From Ursus arctos (lineage: Eukaryota > Chordata > Mammalia > Carnivora > Ursidae), in assembly GCF_023065955.2 (NCBI RefSeq), contig NW_026622763.1:84983299-85047298 (forward strand): a DNA stretch of 64,000 nt, in the 5' to 3' direction. Below, in pieces: positions 61,565 through 64,000 of the stretch (its first letter is position 1; each line of letters begins with the position of its first letter). The notes beneath the pieces were generated by a model that saw nothing but the letters and a program-made list of their open reading frames with translations, was not told the DNA's origin and made no database searches. Both the position numbers and the translations under genes were made by a program.

Positions 61565-62848
61565 TATATGTCTATATATAATATATAACATTAAATTTAC
61601 TTATATTAACTTCTTCTTCCTAATATAGTATATACAGATCTATTTACATTTTCTTTTAAAATTTTTTAGGCATATTTATTTATTTGTGGCACTTCTTTTT
61701 TTACCATTTATTTCACATTAATATAAAATATCCCTAAAAATTATAATGATCAGGTAGTAAGCCAAGCCCATAAACTTACTTACTGAAACTTGGAAAAAAG
61801 AAAAGGGTTCCCTCAAGTGTGGCTATTCAATTCAATGAAAATGTGTTATCTAAGCCACATATACTAAACTTTCATAATTGAATAAATGGATAGCAAAAAC
61901 AACAAAAAATGCCTCTGAGAAGTCACAATTTTAAAAAATCAGAATATTTAAATATCAAATGAGAGATAAGTTTAAATATTAAATTATTTTAATTTCAGTA
62001 TGATTTTTTAAAATTTTCAATGCACTTTGTGGTTATTCGCAAATAGCCTAAATATATACATACTTGCTCTAATAACATAAGTAAATTGAGAAATAAACGC
62101 TTGAACAAATAACTTTTAATGAAAAATTTTCTAAAAATGTATAGTACATTAGTATCAAGTAAAGAATAAGTGCCTAAATGTCATTATTCAGGCACAGTCT
62201 CTCTAGTCTTAAATGCATAATAAATATTATCATGGAAAAGTCACTCCAAAATAAAGTGGAGATAATTAAAGCCAACTCTCAACATCTGTGTCAGTAAAAA
62301 GTTGTTGGTGAAAATAATCAGTTGTAGGTCTTCAATTTAGTGAGGTTGGAATTAGTTTAAGTATCAAAATACTTAAATTTCTATGGCTTGTTTTTGTCAT
62401 AATTAACCAAAGTTCAAGAAACTTACATCAAAATACTTCTTGCCTTGCTTTCATTATCTCTTCACCCTATCAAATGTGTAAAGTTGAATTTCACAAGTGA
62501 AATTTTCAAAAGCAATAAACCAATGCAAATTTATAATACTAGGAAACTGCTTTCTAACCAAGACACAAAATTCAAAACACAAAAAGGAAGCTATTAATAC
62601 ATTTGATTTTAAAAATATTTATGCCCATTATGATATGCCATAAAGACATCAAAAGCCAAATGACAGAGGAAAAATATTTGCAACACTTACTGTAAGAGCT
62701 AATCTTTCTAATATGTGAAGAGCTTATAGAACTTAAGAAGCAAGACAACCAACTCAATTGAAAAAAAAAAAGAGCATGGATGATGAAAAGATAATAGTCA
62801 GAAAAACAGAGCTAGACAGTATCATTCACAATAAGAGAAATACTTGTT
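61565..62848. other. AT-rich intronic sequence, nothing recognised
   Basis: No exon. Many TATATA and AAATT low-complexity patches. Confidence 0.5.
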
Positions 62849-62861
62849 GAAAGTACACTGA

Positions 62862-63071
62862 GGTGGGGCGCCCGGCTGGTTCAGTCGGTTAACCGTCTGC
62901 CTTCTGCTCAGGTCATGATCCCAGGGTCCTGCAATGAAAGCCCATGTGGAGCTCCCTGCTCAGCCCCACCTAAGGCTCCCTGCTCAGTGGGGAGCCTGCT
63001 TCTCCCTCTTCCCTTCCCCCCTGCTTGTGTTCTCTCGTGCTGCTGTCTCTCTCAAATAAAATCTTTTTTAA
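62862..63071 (+). mobile_element. CanSINE with a small internal repeat
   Basis: Head GGGGCGCCCGGCTGGTTC, CGTCTGCCTTCTGCTCAGG, TCATGATCCCAGGGTCC, and the tail CAAATAAAATCTTTTTTAAA. The motif GCTCCCTGCTCAG occurs twice (near 62951 and 62975), an internal duplication. AAAGTACAC flanks it (62850-62858 and 63072-63080). The plus-strand open frame from 62915 is the SINE. Confidence 0.95.
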
Positions 63072-63494
63072 AAAGTACACCAGAAATGTTAAAAAGTTAT
63101 TTATCTGATCCCTTACTTTTTTTGGTTCCCACTACCTCTTGTAGTGGGAGACCTTTTACTTTTCTTGTCAGAATATTTCCTTTTGTTTCTGCCCATATTG
63201 GATTCTAGAGAATGTAAGTAGGAACTCTATTCCTCCTATAACACATTCTCCAAACAATGTATAATAACTAGAAATGTAGGGTTTCCTAGAGTCTATTCTA
63301 GCTTCTTTTTAGTTGCTGAGTACAGAACATCTATTAATTTGACACGACAGTAAAACTTAAAACTATAGAGATATATTTTATCTTGGCTTTGGCTTTAGCC
63401 ATGCATCTCCCATATAGAATACGCTAGCCAGTCCCACTTATATTGATGAAATATATCAGTTTGAGACCCATCTTGTTTATTCATTAAGCTAATA

Positions 63495-63905
63495 TTTATT
63501 GGGTGTTGTTAGGAGTTCAAAAAGATATATTGAACTCCTAATCACCAGTATCTCAGAGTATGACTTTGGTTGAAAAATAGGTGTTTCAGACATAAGAAGT
63601 TAAATAGATAAGGTCTTATGGGAGTAAGGTGGGCCTCGAATGCAATATGACGTGTTTTTATAAGATGGCCATCTGAAGACACAGAGACACAGGCAGAGTG
63701 CCATGTGAAGGCAAAAAACTAGAATGATGCACCTATAAGCCAAGGAATACGTGAGGCTACCAGAAGCTGAAAGAGGAAAGATCCTCCTTTAGAGTCGCTC
63801 AAGGAAGCATGACGCTGCCCATACCTTGACTTTGGACTTTGAACTTCCAGAATTGTAAGAGAACAATTTTTGCTGTTGTAAGCAAACTAAACAGCCCTAC
63901 AAACA
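63495..63905 (+). mobile_element. LTR-like element (MaLR/MLT1 type suspected), sense
   Basis: AAAAAGATATATTGAACTCC, TAATCACCAGTATCTCAGAG, AGTAAGGTGGGCCTCGAATG, GACACAGAGACACAGGCAG, GCCATGTGAAGGC, ATACCTTGACTTTGGACTTTG and TCCAGAATTGTAAGAG follow the order of MaLR-type LTRs as I recall them. Related to, but distinct from, the elements at 40508 and 54205. Confidence 0.6.
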
Positions 63906-64000
63906 AAAATATACTGTAATATCATTTGTCACTTTTTTTTCATTTGTCACTTTTTTAATTGGAAAAATATCCAAAGATGTGATAATGCCCTGTTCTCTAT

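Larger units (their letters stand above)
44135..64000 (-). other. ERBB4: ERBB4 intron 19, 3' portion
   Basis: The sequence right of the exon is upstream intron in gene orientation. The preceding exon, which carries the VAIK lysine of the kinase N-lobe, is not visible, so the intron exceeds 19.8 kb. It contains a large CA-type array close to the exon, five CanSINEs, L2 and MIR remnants, two LTR-like elements and AT-rich unique sequence. Confidence 0.85.

Overview
This window is vertebrate nuclear DNA: AT-rich, gene-poor and full of decayed retroposons. About ten copies of the carnivore-specific tRNA-Lys-derived CanSINE (head motif GGGGCGCCTGGGTGGC) show a carnivoran genome. The youngest copy (46539-46735) resembles, from memory, the subfamily common in bears, giant panda and pinnipeds, so an arctoid caniform is most likely.

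The only protein-coding sequence I can support is one 186-bp exon on the minus strand (43949-44134), with a clean AG acceptor and a GTAAGT donor. It encodes the alpha-C to alpha-E part of an ErbB-family tyrosine kinase domain and matches ERBB4, exon 20 in human numbering. The gene runs right to left: 44135-64000 is the 3' end of intron 19 and 1-43948 is the 5' part of intron 20. Both introns are very long in human ERBB4 as I recall, which fits a 64-kb window with a single exon. All other open frames examined are chance frames, repeat translations or retroposon fossils.

Layout, left to right. 1-11 kb: an old L2 LINE split by a CanSINE (about 1235-2640), simple repeats and AT-rich unique sequence. 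11-20 kb: an L1 remnant with a 29-A tract, an antisense L2, MIRs, two minus-strand CanSINEs with good target-site duplications, and a unique block that may be conserved. 20-36 kb: long TA and TA/TG microsatellites, an L1 3' end, a truncated CanSINE, an unassigned LTR-like stretch and an antisense carnivore L1 3' end. 36-44 kb: a CanSINE, several MIRs, a MIR split by an LTR-like element, an L2, then the exon. 44-48 kb: 850 bp upstream of the exon (in gene orientation) a roughly 500-bp CA/CATG/GCGC array, then two adjacent CanSINEs and a GC-richer stretch of unknown origin. 48-64 kb: a MER5-like fragment, L2 pieces, LTR-like elements, a 21-bp CpG-bearing tandem duplication and three more CanSINEs.

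I found no CRISPR array, operon, prokaryotic gene, structural RNA gene or novel multi-gene system. The most unusual feature is the alternating purine-pyrimidine array close to the kinase exon. In the transcript it would carry many UG runs and UGCAUG (RBFOX-type) motifs. All repeat names come from remembered consensus features, not from a database search.
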